Below, piece after piece: positions 8,725 to 17,466 of a DNA stretch of 63,901 bases. The translations under genes and the position numbers were made by a program. Each line of letters opens with the position of its first letter. Within the stretch, counting starts at the first letter, position 1. The notes beneath the pieces were generated by a model. It made no database searches and had not been told where the DNA came from. It worked only from the letters and a program-made list of their open reading frames with translations. The stretch comes from Opitutaceae bacterium (GTDB taxonomy: Bacteria; Verrucomicrobiota; Verrucomicrobiia; Opitutales; Opitutaceae). The stretch covers positions 1 through 63,901 of the forward strand of contig SXSC01000394.1 in assembly GCA_005792355.1 (NCBI GenBank), read 5' to 3'.

Positions 8725-8860
8725 GAAGGCGGGGTGCCATCACCCCGCAGGTTTCGCGCCGCGGCTACCGCAACCGAAGAATCGGCCCAGGAGGGCGCGA
8801 TTGGAACGGAGAAGAACGCACTGCGATCGCACAATCTCGCGGGGGGGGCACCCCGCCTCC
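8725..8860. repeat. Palindromic element with GGCGGGGTGCC termini (copy 1)
   Basis: Left end GAAGGCGGGGTGCC (8725-8738) and right end GGCACCCCGCCTCC (8847-8860) are inverted repeats (13 of 14). The left end forms a hairpin GCGGGGTG-CCAT-CACCCCGC. The same termini bound the element at 15593-15668, but here the centre is longer (136 versus 76 bases in total). No coding frame of interest lies inside. Confidence 0.72.
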
Positions 8861-8881
8861 AGCGAACCTAAAAGGTAGTGC

Positions 8882-9964
8882 TCAGTTGCGCCCGGCTTTG
8901 CCCTGTCTTGTCGTCTTGCTCTCGACGAACTCGCGAATCACCGCCATTCGATCGCGCTGGCGGTTTTCCTCGTCAACCTCGTCGGCCGTGCGGACGGCCT
9001 CATTTTTCGCCATGGCTTTCCGCATTTTGTTTAGCGCGAGATACTCGAGCTGGCGAATGCGCTCACGGGTGACGCGGAATTTCTTTCCGACCTCCTCCAG
9101 GGTGAGTTCATCGCGGCCCTCCAGCCCGAAGCGCAGCTTGATAATCTCCGCCTCGCGGGCGTCGAGGGAGTTCACCATGTCGCTAAGGTCGCTGTTGAGG
9201 TTTTTGTCGCGCAGGCCTTCGAACGGGCTGACGGCGTTGGCGTCGCCCACGATTTCGCCAAACGTGGCGGAGTCACCGTCCTCGCCAACCGGGGCGTCGA
9301 GCGACGCGGGGCGAACGCTGACGGACTTGAGGTGCGCCACCTTCGAAGTCGGGATTTGGAGCTCGATCGCCAATTCTTCGTCGGTGGGATCGCGACCGAG
9401 TTGCTCGCTCAGCACCATGGCGGTGCGGCGCATTTTCGAGATCTTGTCCACCAGATGAACGGGCAGGCGGATGGTTTTGCTCTGGTTGGCGAGGGCGCGC
9501 TTGATCGACTGTTTGATCCACCAGGCGGCATAGGTGGAGAGCTTGCCTCCCTTGCGCGGGTCGAAGCGTTCGACGGCTTTGATCAGGCCGATGTTACCTT
9601 CGCTGATGAGGTCGAGGAGCGGCAGGCCGAAATCCTTGTAGTCCATCGCGATTTTCACCACGAGCCGCAGGTTGGCCGAAATCATATGGTCGCGGGCGGC
9701 CTTGTCGCCGCGGCGGATCCGGCGGGCCAGGGTGATTTCCTCGGCGATGGTCAGGAGGGGCGTTTTGCCGATCTCCTGAAGGTAAAGCTGGAGATTGCTG
9801 CGCTCGCCGTGCGGAATCTGGACGTTGGAGGCGGGCTCGGGTTTCTCAAGGAAGGAGGGCGGCGCATCCATCGGGGCGGCGGTGAGGGCGGTGGTCGATG
9901 CTCCCGAGACGGCCGAATCGTCGGGGTCGGTGATGTCGCGGGGAGCTTTTGCTTTTGAGGGCAT
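8882..9964 (-). CDS. RNA polymerase sigma-70 family factor (RpoD/RpoS-like)
   Basis: A 360-residue primary-type sigma factor. Region 1.2 (NLQLYLQEIGKTPLLT), region 2 with DLISEGNIGLIKAVERFD and the -10 binding TYAAWWIKQSIKRA, region 3, and region 4.2 with LTLEEVGKKFRVTRERIRQLE are all present. It has a low-complexity N-terminus and no long region 1.1, so it resembles RpoS or a short RpoD. I cannot tell from this window whether it is the housekeeping factor. The start MPSKAKAP has a good ribosome site (AAAAGGA a few bases upstream); the longer frame upstream has no such site. Confidence 0.93.
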   Translation of the reverse strand: MPSKAKAPRDITDPDDSAVSGASTTALTAAPMDAPPSFLEKPEPASNVQIPHGERSNLQLYLQEIGKTPLLTIAEEITLARRIRRGDKAARDHMISANLRLVVKIAMDYKDFGLPLLDLISEGNIGLIKAVERFDPRKGGKLSTYAAWWIKQSIKRALANQSKTIRLPVHLVDKISKMRRTAMVLSEQLGRDPTDEELAIELQIPTSKVAHLKSVSVRPASLDAPVGEDGDSATFGEIVGDANAVSPFEGLRDKNLNSDLSDMVNSLDAREAEIIKLRFGLEGRDELTLEEVGKKFRVTRERIRQLEYLALNKMRKAMAKNEAVRTADEVDEENRQRDRMAVIREFVESKTTRQGKAGRN

Positions 9965-10384
9965 GGGTGGGTCCTTTTGAGTTAGAGGGATGAGGAAAGA
10001 AGTTGTTCCCGATCTGTTAGCGTAATTCGTACCAGTTACATTACGTGCGAACACGACCGGAGGATGCACTGGGAGCTCTTAGGGTGGGGTAATAGTGTCA
10101 CACCGGAGTGTGCCATCGAACATCAATTGGTAACACTTCGGTCACACCAGGCAGCCTGGCGGATTGCCAATCGACAGGACGTTTTCGGGTCGAAAATTCG
10201 CGGCGGTGGTGTGCCCGGGCGGGCAAACATTTGGGCAAAAAGATGTGGGGTGCAGAATCGGAGCTGAGTCGGGTCCGATTTCATCTTTTGCCTCCCTTTT
10301 TTTGCCTCCCTCCCTTGGCGAGGGGGAACGCCGACATCTTCCCGCGGCGCACAGCGTTGGTACCGCCAAGCCAAACGATTCACC
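9965..10384. other. Intergenic between sigma factor and trpE
   Basis: Both neighbours are on the minus strand, so this holds the promoter of the sigma factor and the 3' side of trpE. I see no gene. Short inverted repeats occur (ACGTAAT/ATTACG near 10018-10046 and CACAC-CGGA-GTGTG near 10099-10112) that could be operators; neither can be assigned. Confidence 0.35.
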
Positions 10385-11872
10385 TCAAAACTGCTCGGCC
10401 ATCTCGACGGCCTTGAGCAACGCCGTGGCCTTGCTGATGGTCTCCTGGTATTCCGACACGGGCACGGAGTCCGCCACGATGCCGGCCCCGGCTTGAATGT
10501 GAATCCGGCCGTCCTTGATTAGTGCCGTGCGCAGCATGATGCAGGTATCCATGTTTCCATCGTAGCCGACATAGCCGAGGGCTCCCGCGTAGATTCCTCG
10601 TTGCGACGGTTCGTACTGCGCGATGATTTGCATGGCCCGGATTTTCGGCGCGCCGCTGACCGTCCCGGCGGGAAACGTGGCCCGCATCAGGTCGTACGCG
10701 TTCTTGTCGGGCGCGATCCGCCCCTCGACCTGCGACACAATGTGCATCACGTGCGAATAACGTTCGATGACCATCATCTCGGGGACCTTCACCGTCCCGT
10801 AGGCGCAAACCCGGCCGATGTCGTTGCGGGCCAGATCGACCAGCATGAGGTGCTCGGCACACTCCTTTTCATCGGCGAGCAGCTCCTTTTCGAGCGCCAG
10901 ATCTTCGGCGGGCGTCGCGCCCCGCTTGCGGGTGCCCGCGATGGGGCGAATCTCCACCAGACCGTCCGTGAGTCGCACATGCACCTCGGGCGACGCGCCG
11001 ACGATGGAAAAATCGCCGGCCTCGAGGATGAACATGTAAGGCGACGGGTTGACCGTCCGAAGGGTGCGGTAGAGGTCCAGGGGTGCCTTGGCGAAGGGCC
11101 GGGAGAAACGCTGCGACGGCACAAACTGGATGATGTCGCCCGAGCGGATGAACTCCTTGCCGTCGATCACCACCTGTTCGAAAGCCGTTTGGGTGAAATT
11201 GCCCGGGGGCACGTTGATCTTCGGGCTGTCGACCAGCGGGGCCGGGGCGAGTTCGCTGGGATGGCGCAGCAGCGCGAAGAGCGCGTGGAGTTCAGCCACG
11301 GCGGCGTCATAGGCGGCGCCGGCGTCGATCCCGGCGCGGACGTGGGCATTGACGCAGAGGCGCAGGGTCTGCTTCGCGCGATCGAAAATCAGCAGCGAAT
11401 CAGACAACATGAAATAGAGGAGGGGGAGCCCGAGGACGTCCGTGGACACGGTGGGCACCGATGGCTCGATGCGGGAGACATATTCGTAGCCGATGAAGCC
11501 GACCGCTCCACCCGTGAAGCGGGGCAGGCCGGGAAGTACCACCGGCCGGTACCCGCGCATCTCCGCTTCGATGAGGGTGAGCGGGTCGCGCGGGGTGGGA
11601 ATCGTGGTCGTGGCCTGGCCCGGCACGCGCACTTCGGTGGTTGCAGGTCCGCAGGCGAAAATCTTGCGGGGACGGCAGCCGATGAAACTGTAACGCGAGA
11701 GATTTTCGCCACCCTCCACGGATTCGAGGAGATACGATGGACCGGCCTCCTTCAGCTTCGCATACGCGGACACGGGAGTTTCGAAATCCGCCATCAGGTC
11801 GGTGTAGACCGGAATGACGTTTCCCTGGTGGGCGAGGCTCGCAAAGACTTCGCGGGTCGGGTGGATGATCAT
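10385..11872 (-). CDS. trpE: Anthranilate synthase component I
   Basis: Converts chorismate and ammonia (supplied by TrpG) to anthranilate, the first step of tryptophan synthesis. The 495-residue protein has the N-terminal tryptophan-binding LLES element (SYLLESVEGGENLSRYSF), implying feedback inhibition, and the catalytic blocks PIAGTRKRG, LVDLARNDIGRV and FPAGTVSGAPKIRAMQII. I chose the start MIIHPTREVF because the family begins shortly before VFASLAHQGNVIPVY; an upstream ATG 19 codons earlier gives a basic tail and seems unlikely. No trpG or other trp gene is in the window, and I found no leader peptide rich in Trp codons upstream. Confidence 0.95.
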   Translation of the reverse strand: MIIHPTREVFASLAHQGNVIPVYTDLMADFETPVSAYAKLKEAGPSYLLESVEGGENLSRYSFIGCRPRKIFACGPATTEVRVPGQATTTIPTPRDPLTLIEAEMRGYRPVVLPGLPRFTGGAVGFIGYEYVSRIEPSVPTVSTDVLGLPLLYFMLSDSLLIFDRAKQTLRLCVNAHVRAGIDAGAAYDAAVAELHALFALLRHPSELAPAPLVDSPKINVPPGNFTQTAFEQVVIDGKEFIRSGDIIQFVPSQRFSRPFAKAPLDLYRTLRTVNPSPYMFILEAGDFSIVGASPEVHVRLTDGLVEIRPIAGTRKRGATPAEDLALEKELLADEKECAEHLMLVDLARNDIGRVCAYGTVKVPEMMVIERYSHVMHIVSQVEGRIAPDKNAYDLMRATFPAGTVSGAPKIRAMQIIAQYEPSQRGIYAGALGYVGYDGNMDTCIMLRTALIKDGRIHIQAGAGIVADSVPVSEYQETISKATALLKAVEMAEQF

Positions 11873-12160
11873 CGTCGAAGCGTGCTTAATGCGAGGCCAC
11901 GCACGGCGCCGCAAGGCGAATGACTGCAACGGTGACGCGGCGAACCGGCCTCAATTGAAATTCACCTCGACAAGCCGTCGCCTTCCATCGAAACAAAGTG
12001 CCTGCCCCACTTGACTGAACCTCGCGAAATTCACTGGGCGAATTGGATCCTCTCCGGCCCGCCCAAGCCGTCCATGACATGCGATGCTTCTCGCCGGGCG
12101 GGGCCGTTCCGGCGCAGTCGATTGGCAATGGAAGGCGCTTAACCCAACCTCTCAAACACC
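11873..12160. other. Divergent intergenic, trpE / TonB receptor
   Basis: Promoter region for two divergent genes. No gene seen. The nonamer GAAATTCAC occurs twice (11957-11965 and 12028-12036), which may be chance. No cobalamin or other riboswitch signature was noticed before the receptor gene. Confidence 0.35.
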
Positions 12161-15004
12161 ATGAAAAACCTCCCCCTCATTGCCTGCCTTGCGGCGTGGC
12201 TTGCCGTCGCCGTGGCGCCGCTGGCGCCAGCCCAGACCGCCCCGGTCGTTTCCTCCCCTAATCCCAAGGGCGAGACCGTTCTCCTCAATCCGTTCGAGGT
12301 GAACACGAGCAAGGACACCGGTTACGCCGCGGGCAGCTCGCTCGCCGGCGGTCGCGCCGATACGCCGCTCCGGCTCACGCCCGCCTCGATTTCGGTGATG
12401 ACGCGGGAGTTCATGGACGATCTCAATATCACCAATCTCGAGGGCGCGTCCAATTGGGCGACCAGTGTCATGCCGGGCAACGAACGGCAGAACGAGACCC
12501 CCTTCGGCACGTTCCAATTTAATTTTCGCAACACCGGCGGCTCGGGAAATTATCCGACGCGAAACTACTTCCTGTTCTACGCCAACTCCGACACCTACAA
12601 CACCGAGCGCTTCGAATTCGCCCGCGGCCCCAATTCCCTGCTCTTCGGCGACGCGGCGCTCGGCGGGGTTTCGACCAATTTCACCAAGCAGGCCCGCTTC
12701 AACCTGAAGCGCCATGAGTTTCGCCTGCAGGCGGACTCCGACGGGGGCTGGCGCAGCGCCCTCGACACGCAATGGGGCAACAACAATTTTGGCGTCCGCG
12801 CCAACGGCCTGGTGCAGCGCAACCAGGGCTGGCGGGACGGCACCTATGAGGATCGCGACGCCATTCACGTGGCGGCCTCGTACAAGGTCGGACCCAACAC
12901 CCAGATTCGCGTGGAGCACGAGACGCTCGAGACGCGGGCGCTGATCTACCAGACGACCTATGCGGACAACGCCTCGTACTGGAACGGCACCACGGTCAAC
13001 AGCGACAACTCCATCATCGCCAGCCCGAACAATTTCGGCCTCGAGCAGTTTGGCGGCAACGCGTACCTCGTCTACTCGTTTACCTCGCCCACCGCGGGTG
13101 TGCTCGACTGGCGCACCTCGTATCGCACCCGTGGCACCGGCTTCGCGATCAAGCCGGAGGGCCGGAGCGAAGTGGCCAACTCCCCGCGGTTGCCATCCCG
13201 CGAGTTCAATCTCGGCCCGATCGATTCGAAACAGATCCGGCAGCTCAACAACAACGTCCTCTACGTCGACCACCGCATCAACGCCGACTGGTTTGCCCAG
13301 CTCGCCTACTTTCGGATGGACCACGACGCCGAGGCCAAGAACACCGAGAGTCGGGCGACCGACCATCGCGTCGACGTGAATCGTCTCCTCCCGAACGGCC
13401 AGCCCAATCCGAAGTTTGGAAAAACCTTCGCCGACATCGATCAGCAGATCCAGTATCAGGACAACCGCGTCGAGGACGTGCGCTTCCTGACCACCTACAA
13501 GTTCGACTGGCAAAAAGCCTTCGATCTCAAGCAGCGCCTCAGCTTCATCGGCGGTTTCCGCCCCGAGCGCTTCGAAATGTGGCAACGCCGCATGCGCCGG
13601 GTGAACAACCCCGCCGTTCCGCTCGTGACTGACGCCCGCAACATCGTTCGTTACCGTGTTTACTGGGACGAGCCGATGACGTACGCCGTCGGCAACCAGC
13701 CGCCTTCGATCCCCGGCGCGGAGTTCAAGTACGCCGACATCGGTTTCGGCAGCAAGGAGCATAAGGACCTCACGTACATGCAGGTGGTTTCCGCCAGCAC
13801 GTTTTTCAACGAGCGCCTCTCGGTCCTCGCCGGCATTCGTCGCGATACGCTCAAGCGCCGCATCATCCAGCAGTACACCAACGATCCGATCACCGGCTAC
13901 TCGATTTACGGCGGCTTCGATCCCTCCATCAAAGCCAACCGTCCCGGTTACGAACAGAACGAACGGGTCAACGTCAGCAGCAGCAATCTCGGCGGCGTGT
14001 TCTACCTGCTGCCGTGGCTCGGTCTGCAGGCCAACTATTCGGAAAATTTCGGTCTGCCGACCTCCGGGGTGAACAAGTACGACGGCTCCGGCTTCAGCCC
14101 GCCCAAGGGCAAGGGTTCCGACCTCGGCGTGAAGTTCTCCCTCGCGCAGAACAAGCTCTACGCCGTCATCAGCCGCTATGAATCGTCTCAGGTCGACCGC
14201 ATCCTCGGCGGCGGCAATCTCACGGAAATCCGCCGCATCTGGACAAACATGGGCGCGACTGAGGATAACAAGATCAACTTCAATTACCGCGACACCGAGG
14301 ACATCGAGGCCACCGGCTGGGAGGCTGAAATTGTCGCCAACCCGTTGCCGAACGTCCGGCTCAGCGCCAACCACGCGCGCCCCGAGGCCACCATCATCCA
14401 GCAGCGGCCCGGTCAACAGGCCTACGTCGCCGCCAATCTCGCCGCCTGGAGCGCGGCCGGCGCCCTGGCCGCCCCCACCGGAGCCGTCATCAACCCGACG
14501 CAAATTCGCGCCGACATCCTCACCGTCAACAACGCCATCGAGGGCATCGCCAAGGGGGCGACCACCAACAACACGTTTCGCCACAGCACGAACTTCTACG
14601 GCACGTACACCTTCACGGGTGGTCCGCTCAAGGGGCTCAACATCGGCGGCGGCGGCAATCACCGCGCGACCCGCAAGATTGGCAATCGCGACGCCCGCCT
14701 GAAGTTCAACACCACCGCGCCCACCGCGCCGCAGATCCGGGAGGCCGCCTTCACCTACCTGTACGCCCCGGCCACGTTTGAGGCGACGATGCACGCGAGC
14801 TACGACTATCGTTTCAGCCAGAAGGTGCGCGCCCGCTTCCAGCTCAATGTCACGAATCTCCTCAACACCCGGGACCTCGTGATCACGGGCTACGGCGCCT
14901 ATAATATCGGCGGCCTCGGCACCAATCCTGTCGCCCAAACGGACAACGGGTTTTACTACATCAATCCACGGAAGTTCACGCTCAGCTCGACCTTCAATTT
15001 CTGA
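12161..15004 (+). CDS. TonB-dependent outer-membrane receptor
   Basis: A 947-residue outer-membrane receptor importing an unknown large or scarce nutrient using TonB/proton-motive energy. It has a signal peptide (MKNLPLIACLAAWLAVAVAP, cleaved near AQT), then the segment LLNPFEVNTSKDTGYAAG, which I recognise from Opitutaceae receptors. A plug domain follows (RLTPASISVMTREFMDDL, then ERFEFARGPNSLLFGDA), and then the barrel ends in FTLSSTFNF with the terminal Phe needed for barrel assembly. The substrate cannot be read from sequence, and no SusD or transport partner lies beside it. A small unrelated ORF follows 38 bases later. Confidence 0.93.
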   Translation: MKNLPLIACLAAWLAVAVAPLAPAQTAPVVSSPNPKGETVLLNPFEVNTSKDTGYAAGSSLAGGRADTPLRLTPASISVMTREFMDDLNITNLEGASNWATSVMPGNERQNETPFGTFQFNFRNTGGSGNYPTRNYFLFYANSDTYNTERFEFARGPNSLLFGDAALGGVSTNFTKQARFNLKRHEFRLQADSDGGWRSALDTQWGNNNFGVRANGLVQRNQGWRDGTYEDRDAIHVAASYKVGPNTQIRVEHETLETRALIYQTTYADNASYWNGTTVNSDNSIIASPNNFGLEQFGGNAYLVYSFTSPTAGVLDWRTSYRTRGTGFAIKPEGRSEVANSPRLPSREFNLGPIDSKQIRQLNNNVLYVDHRINADWFAQLAYFRMDHDAEAKNTESRATDHRVDVNRLLPNGQPNPKFGKTFADIDQQIQYQDNRVEDVRFLTTYKFDWQKAFDLKQRLSFIGGFRPERFEMWQRRMRRVNNPAVPLVTDARNIVRYRVYWDEPMTYAVGNQPPSIPGAEFKYADIGFGSKEHKDLTYMQVVSASTFFNERLSVLAGIRRDTLKRRIIQQYTNDPITGYSIYGGFDPSIKANRPGYEQNERVNVSSSNLGGVFYLLPWLGLQANYSENFGLPTSGVNKYDGSGFSPPKGKGSDLGVKFSLAQNKLYAVISRYESSQVDRILGGGNLTEIRRIWTNMGATEDNKINFNYRDTEDIEATGWEAEIVANPLPNVRLSANHARPEATIIQQRPGQQAYVAANLAAWSAAGALAAPTGAVINPTQIRADILTVNNAIEGIAKGATTNNTFRHSTNFYGTYTFTGGPLKGLNIGGGGNHRATRKIGNRDARLKFNTTAPTAPQIREAAFTYLYAPATFEATMHASYDYRFSQKVRARFQLNVTNLLNTRDLVITGYGAYNIGGLGTNPVAQTDNGFYYINPRKFTLSSTFNF

Positions 15005-15042
15005 GCAGGGCGGCGGGCCGGCCGGTTTGGACGACCAGATCC

Positions 15043-15444
15043 ATGACGCCCAGCCTTCCTGCCGCGTTGTACACTGCCACCAACCGGGCGGTGCTGGCGC
15101 ACGTGGACGAAAGGTCAGCCCACTCCGACATCGGCGACGCGTTGGTCGCCGCGCTGCGCCAATTGGGCGATGTGCAGATCCATTGCCGGGACTGGCAGCA
15201 ATGTCGCGCCGTGCTCGCCGCCACGGGGAACGTGATCTTCGGTGTTGCGATTGGGATGAACACAATCGCTTTCCGGCTTGATCAGCGGATGCAGGCGCGG
15301 GCGCTGGCGTCCGGCGGAGCGGCGTATCCGGAATGTGGTGCGGAGTGGGTGTCGTTTGTCCTCTTCCGCGATGATTGGCCAAAGGTGGACGTCGAGTTTT
15401 GGGCTCTGAAAGCGTATGTCGATGCGCGGTCGGACGCGGGCTGA
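15043..15444 (+). CDS. Hypothetical protein, 133 residues
   Basis: A soluble protein without signal peptide, starting MTPSLPAALYTATNRAVL. It has an alternating helix/strand pattern, hydrophobic strands such as NVIFGVAIGMNTIAF, and an ending with WVSFVLFRDDWPKVDVEFWALKAY. The amino-acid mix looks like a folded globular protein, not a random frame, and the frame continues to a natural stop. I do not recognise the family. It follows the receptor by only 38 bases on the same strand, so it may be co-transcribed. Confidence 0.6.
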   Translation: MTPSLPAALYTATNRAVLAHVDERSAHSDIGDALVAALRQLGDVQIHCRDWQQCRAVLAATGNVIFGVAIGMNTIAFRLDQRMQARALASGGAAYPECGAEWVSFVLFRDDWPKVDVEFWALKAYVDARSDAG

Positions 15445-15592
15445 ACGGGACCGGCTCCCGCTGGTCGGCGATCCCGCTCGATCTCCGTGGTCGGGACAAG
15501 GTCCTTCCCCGGGGCAGGCCGCGACCCACGCTCGTGGCGGTTGACGATGTCGGTGGGGCATTGAGTGATCGCCGGTTCATTCGTTCGTCCCT

Positions 15593-15668
15593 GGAGGCGG
15601 GGTGCCCTCACCCCGCGAGGCATTTGCTGCGAATCTGAAAATAGCAGGGTGGGGGGCACCCCGCCTCC
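15593..15668. repeat. Palindromic element with GGAGGCGGGGTGCC termini (copy 2)
   Basis: A 76-base element with perfect 14-bp terminal inverted repeats (15593-15606 and 15655-15668). It folds as two hairpins, GCGGGGTG-CCCT-CACCCCGC (15597-15616) and GCAGGGTG-GGGGG-CACCCCGC (15644-15664), whose loops are complementary. Same family as 8725-8860. Confidence 0.8.
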
Positions 15669-15738
15669 ATTGATCTAATCGCATCTTCGCTTTCCCGTGT
15701 CACCATCTTGGCTCGGCTCTCGTCATCCCTTGCTTCTG

Positions 15739-17148
15739 ATGAACACTCCCAAGATGAACCTCACGCGTCGCACCTTTCTGAAATCATCCGCGCTGGCGGC
15801 CACGGCGTTTTCGCTGCCGCGGTTTGCCATCGGCCAGGCGGGCGGGTCGCCCAACGGCAAGATCAACGTCGCCTGCATCGGTATCGGCAATCGCGGCTGG
15901 TTCGCGGTCGCGGAGCTGATGAAGGACCCGCGCGTCAACCTCGTCGCGGTGTGCGACGTCGACCAGGCGCTCGTCAACGATACCTATCGGAAGGCGGCGA
16001 ACCTGAAGAAAAACTCCGAGCTCGGCTGCGCGGAGCTCTCAACCGTCACGCACTTTGCCGACTACCGCGAGATGTTCGCGAAAATGAGCGACCGAATCGA
16101 CGCGGTGACGGTCTCGACGCCCGATCATCACCACTACCCGGCGGCGATGATGGCGATACAGCGTGGCAAGCACGTCTACGTGGAGAAGCCCCTCACCCAC
16201 AGCGTGGGCGAGGCCCGGGCGCTGCGCGCCGCGGCGAAGAAGCACGGCATCGTCTCACAGATGGGCAACCAAGGTCGCGCCACCGAAGGCATCCGGTTGA
16301 TGAAGGAGTGGGTCAACGCCGGCGTCATCGGCGAGGTGCGGGAGGTGCAGGCGTGGTCACCCACATTTTCGAACAACTATTTCGCGCGGCCGGCGTCGCT
16401 GCCCCTGCCGGCGCAGACGCCACCGTCGACGTTGAACTGGGATCTCTGGCTCGGACCGACCGAGAAACGTGCGTACCACGAGAGCATCGCGCCGGTGCGG
16501 TGGCGCGGTTGGTGGCAGTTTGGCAACGGCATGCTCGGCGACTGGGCCTGCCACACGCTCGATGCGCCGTTTTGGGCGCTGGAACTTGGCGCCCCGACCT
16601 CGGTCGACGTGGAGGTCAGCGCCGTCAGTCCCGACATCGCGCCGCTGTGGGCGGAGCTGACCTACAGGTTTCCCGCGCGTGGCAACCGTCCGCCGGTCAC
16701 GCTGAAATGGCTGGAAGGTGCGGAGAAGAAACCCGCCCCCCCGAAGGGGTGGGAGGACGATTCGAAAAAGTCCGGTTTCCCCGCCCGCGGCATGCTCATG
16801 CTCGGCAGTAATCACACGCTCCTTGCGCCCGGGGGCCGTCCCGACAGCCCGCGGTTGTTGCCGACTGCCGTGATGGAGGAATTCAAGAAGAACCGGCCGC
16901 CGGCGACGATTCCGCGCGTGCTCGGCGGGCCGATGAAGGAATGGCTCGACGCGATCGCGAAGACGGGCCCGCTGCCGGGATCGAACTTCGAGTATTCGGT
17001 GCCGCTCTCCGAGATGGTGTTGCTCGGGGTCGTGGCGATGCGCACGGGCAAGCGGATCGAGTGGGACGCGAAGTCCGGGCGCGTGACGAACGACGCGGCG
17101 ATAAACGATCTCATCAAGGTGCATGCGCGGGCCGGTTGGAAGGTGTGA
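15739..17148 (+). CDS. Gfo/Idh/MocA-family oxidoreductase, Tat-exported
   Basis: A 469-residue NAD(P)-dependent sugar or inositol-type dehydrogenase carrying a twin-arginine signal (NLTRRTFLKSSALAATAF). The Rossmann nucleotide site is IGIGNRGWF after VACI. The conserved EKPLTHSVGEAR block contains the family lysine, and the C-terminal alpha/beta domain follows. The Tat signal implies folding with cofactor before export to the periplasm, as is common in Verrucomicrobiota and Planctomycetota. MNTPKM is chosen as start; the ATG five codons on (MNLTRR) is equally good. The substrate is unknown. A URO-D-like gene follows on the same strand 318 bases later. Confidence 0.92.
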   Translation: MNTPKMNLTRRTFLKSSALAATAFSLPRFAIGQAGGSPNGKINVACIGIGNRGWFAVAELMKDPRVNLVAVCDVDQALVNDTYRKAANLKKNSELGCAELSTVTHFADYREMFAKMSDRIDAVTVSTPDHHHYPAAMMAIQRGKHVYVEKPLTHSVGEARALRAAAKKHGIVSQMGNQGRATEGIRLMKEWVNAGVIGEVREVQAWSPTFSNNYFARPASLPLPAQTPPSTLNWDLWLGPTEKRAYHESIAPVRWRGWWQFGNGMLGDWACHTLDAPFWALELGAPTSVDVEVSAVSPDIAPLWAELTYRFPARGNRPPVTLKWLEGAEKKPAPPKGWEDDSKKSGFPARGMLMLGSNHTLLAPGGRPDSPRLLPTAVMEEFKKNRPPATIPRVLGGPMKEWLDAIAKTGPLPGSNFEYSVPLSEMVLLGVVAMRTGKRIEWDAKSGRVTNDAAINDLIKVHARAGWKV

Positions 17149-17184
17149 GCGTGGGCGGATGCCCGGCGGAATTGCCCGGAGTTT

Positions 17185-17298
17185 CGGAGGGCGCCGCTTT
17201 GTCGGCGCCGTGGTTTCCGATCGAAAACGCGGCTGCGACGAAGCGCAGACCTCCGAGGTGGAACACGTCTTCCGGAGGGCTGCGCTTCGTCGCAGCCG
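17185..17298. repeat. Triple-hairpin element with complementary loops
   Basis: CGGAG-bounded element. Hairpin 1: GGCGCCG-CTTTGT-CGGCGCC (17190-17209). Hairpin 2: GGCTGCG-ACGAAG-CGCAGAC (17231-17250). Hairpin 3: GGCTGCG-CTTCGT-CGCAGCC (17278-17297). Loops 2 and 3 are exact reverse complements, and loop 1 matches loop 3 in 5 of 6. The arms 17230-17255 and 17273-17298 are inverted repeats at 25 of 26 positions. A related copy lies at 37326-37423. Confidence 0.8.
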
Positions 17299-17466
17299 TG
17301 GGGAAGCCTCGCGAATCGGCGCATTTCCCCCCTGCGCACCCACGCTGGTTTTCGCCGTGCGTCTCGAGGGGATCAGTGATTAAAGAAAATCTCTCCGTAT
17401 TTATCTTGGAGCAGGCCTCTCCGAGTCCCGGCCCAGCCGATTGTCAAACGCACGAAATTCCCGATC

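Noticed and set aside
11957-12036. GAAATTCAC repeated twice, 71 bp apart
   Set aside because: Two copies of a nonamer at a non-helical spacing without symmetry are too weak to call an operator.
11873-12160. Possible trp attenuator or cobalamin riboswitch
   Set aside because: No Trp-codon-rich leader peptide and no terminator/antiterminator stems before trpE; no B12-box-like sequence before the receptor.
12152-15580. Open frame of 1142 codons on the minus strand
   Set aside because: It runs antisense to the TonB receptor and has the His/Gly/Val/Asp-rich composition typical of shadow frames in GC-rich genes; no family resemblance.
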